A DNA stretch of 42,432 nt from Deltaproteobacteria bacterium. Its GTDB lineage: Bacteria > Desulfobacterota > Syntrophia > Syntrophales > JAFGHS01. The stretch's first letter is position 1. Each line of letters opens with the position of its first letter. The notes beneath the pieces are model-generated. The model made no database searches. It saw only the letters and a program-made list of their open reading frames with translations, and was not told the origin of the DNA. The stretch covers positions 1-42,432 of the forward strand of contig JAFGLN010000121.1 in assembly GCA_016928025.1 (NCBI GenBank). The letters run 5' to 3'. Shown here piece after piece: positions 41,762 to 42,432 of the stretch. Position numbers and translations under genes: made by a program.

Positions 41762-42432
41762 ATGGAGAAGGCAGAATCCCATGATGCCGTCCGCATCGGC
41801 GTTTATGTGTGCCATTGCGGATCGAATATCGGCGACATTGTCGATTGCGCCGCCGTAGCCGAGTATGCACGCGAATTGCCGGGGGTTGTCCATGCGATCA
41901 ATCAGAGTTACACTTGTTCGGAACCCGGACAAACCCAGATTAAACAGGATATCCTGGAATACGGATTGAATCGCGTCGTCGTCGCATCATGCTCACCGAG
42001 GCTCCACGAACCGACGTTCAGAAAATGTATCAGCGAAGCCGGCCTTAATCCTTATTTGCTGGAAATGGCGAATATTCGCGAACAATGCTCCTGGGTGCAC
42101 GCTCTCGATCCGGAAGGTGCCACAACCAAGGCAAAAGACCTGGTCAGATCCGCCGTGGCCCGCGCCGCCGTTTTGGAGAGCCGGATCGAACTTGAGGTGC
42201 CGGTAAAAAAGGCCACCCTCGTCATTGGCGGCGGCGTGGCCGGCATCCAGACCGCTCTCGATCTGGCGGATGCGGGGTATCCCGTTATCCTGGTCGAGAA
42301 GCAGCCGAGCATCGGCGGCATCATGGCACAGTTGGATAAGACCTATCCAACCATGGATTGTTCGATCTGAATACTCGGGCCGAAGATGACGGATGCCGGT
42401 CGGCATCCCAACATTACGCTCCTGACGCTCAG
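41762..42432 (+). CDS. hdrA: heterodisulfide reductase subunit A-like selenoprotein (partial, in-frame UGA)
   Basis: HdrA is the flavin subunit that bifurcates electrons in Hdr complexes. The N-domain reads '[18 protein letters not shown]', '[15 protein letters not shown]', '[20 protein letters not shown]', and the FAD motif is '[18 protein letters not shown]' (about 152-169). The frame then meets TGA at 42368-42370 after 'YPTMDCSI'. Family members read 'DCSxCILxPK' here. Translation past the TGA gives '[15 protein letters not shown]' and 'TLLTL', so homology continues in the same frame and the TGA takes the place of the conserved second Cys. A SECIS-like hairpin follows. I therefore annotate residue 203 as selenocysteine and the gene as running off the window, not as a 202-residue protein. 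Sec-containing HdrA is known in Methanococcales. The FAD domain's remaining part and the ferredoxin domains lie outside the window. Confidence 0.92.
42368..42408 (+). promoter_or_regulatory. selenocysteine UGA codon with bacterial SECIS hairpin
   Basis: UGA is at 42368-42370. Twenty bases later GGATGCC (42391-42397) and GGCATCC (42402-42408) form a perfect 7-base stem closed by a GGTC loop (42398-42401). The loop's G lies 28 bases beyond the UGA, inside the range reported for bacterial SECIS elements, and the GGUC loop equals that of the E. coli fdhF element that SelB binds. Confidence 0.88.

Noticed and set aside
42371..42432. HdrA as a truncated pseudogene ending at 42370
   Set aside because: Homology runs on in the same frame and a SECIS-type hairpin follows, so recoding explains it better than a nonsense mutation.

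Overview
The window reads as chromosome of a strictly anaerobic, probably syntrophic or sulfate-reducer-like Desulfobacterota/Deltaproteobacterium (Syntrophales-like). This rests on gene content, not a marker gene: a tungsten-type aldehyde:ferredoxin oxidoreductase, short-chain acyl-CoA beta-oxidation with EtfAB, a ferredoxin-linked 2-oxoacid oxidoreductase next to Hdr/Mvh-type redox proteins, and a selenocysteine codon with a bacterial SECIS in an HdrA gene. No rRNA, tRNA, CRISPR array, insertion sequence or phage gene was seen.

Left part (1-7.5 kb): a decayed Lrp/AsnC fragment; a TetR regulator with a sigma70-type promoter and a palindromic operator at its transcription start; an Old Yellow Enzyme-like flavoprotein; then a leftward operon of carboxylesterase, aldehyde:ferredoxin oxidoreductase and a tandem-VOC protein, driven by a promoter near 7.55 kb.

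7.9-16.1 kb: a leftward operon, read from right to left as SDR, E1-alpha, E1-beta, free-standing lipoyl domain, E2 catalytic domain, E3, LipB, LipA and a zinc-type alcohol dehydrogenase. It resembles acetoin (Aco) or other 2-oxoacid dehydrogenase loci that carry their own lipoylation genes. It departs from them in a split E2, an E2 active-site substitution and an E1-alpha lacking usual signature motifs. A perfect 18-bp palindrome overlaps its likely promoter.

17.0-23.7 kb and 27.8-32.3 kb: fatty-acid/butyrate-type modules. They comprise thiolase and 3-hydroxyacyl-CoA dehydrogenase (rightward); acyl-CoA dehydrogenase, EtfB, EtfA and an ADP-forming acyl-CoA synthetase alpha-type protein (leftward); enoyl-CoA hydratase and fumarase C (leftward); and a second 3-hydroxyacyl-CoA dehydrogenase (rightward). 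Together they could take a short acyl-CoA to acetyl-CoA. Between them lie a glutaminyl-cyclase-like protein, a multi-pass membrane TPR protein and a nitroreductase.

32.5-42.4 kb: a PPDK/PEP-synthase regulatory protein, divergent from a tightly packed rightward operon of KorD, KorA, KorB, KorC, a 1123-residue Fe-S flavoprotein (GltD-like plus HdrA-like plus ferredoxin), MvhD, an HdrC-HdrB fusion and HdrA. The HdrA reading frame meets an in-frame UGA at 42368 at the position of a conserved cysteine. A hairpin with a GGUC loop follows, so I annotate it as a selenoprotein that continues past the window end. The operon suggests a complex that takes electrons from 2-oxoacid oxidation (via ferredoxin) through flavin-based bifurcation or confurcation to NAD(P)H and a thiol/disulfide-type site. 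This is the most interesting system in the window.
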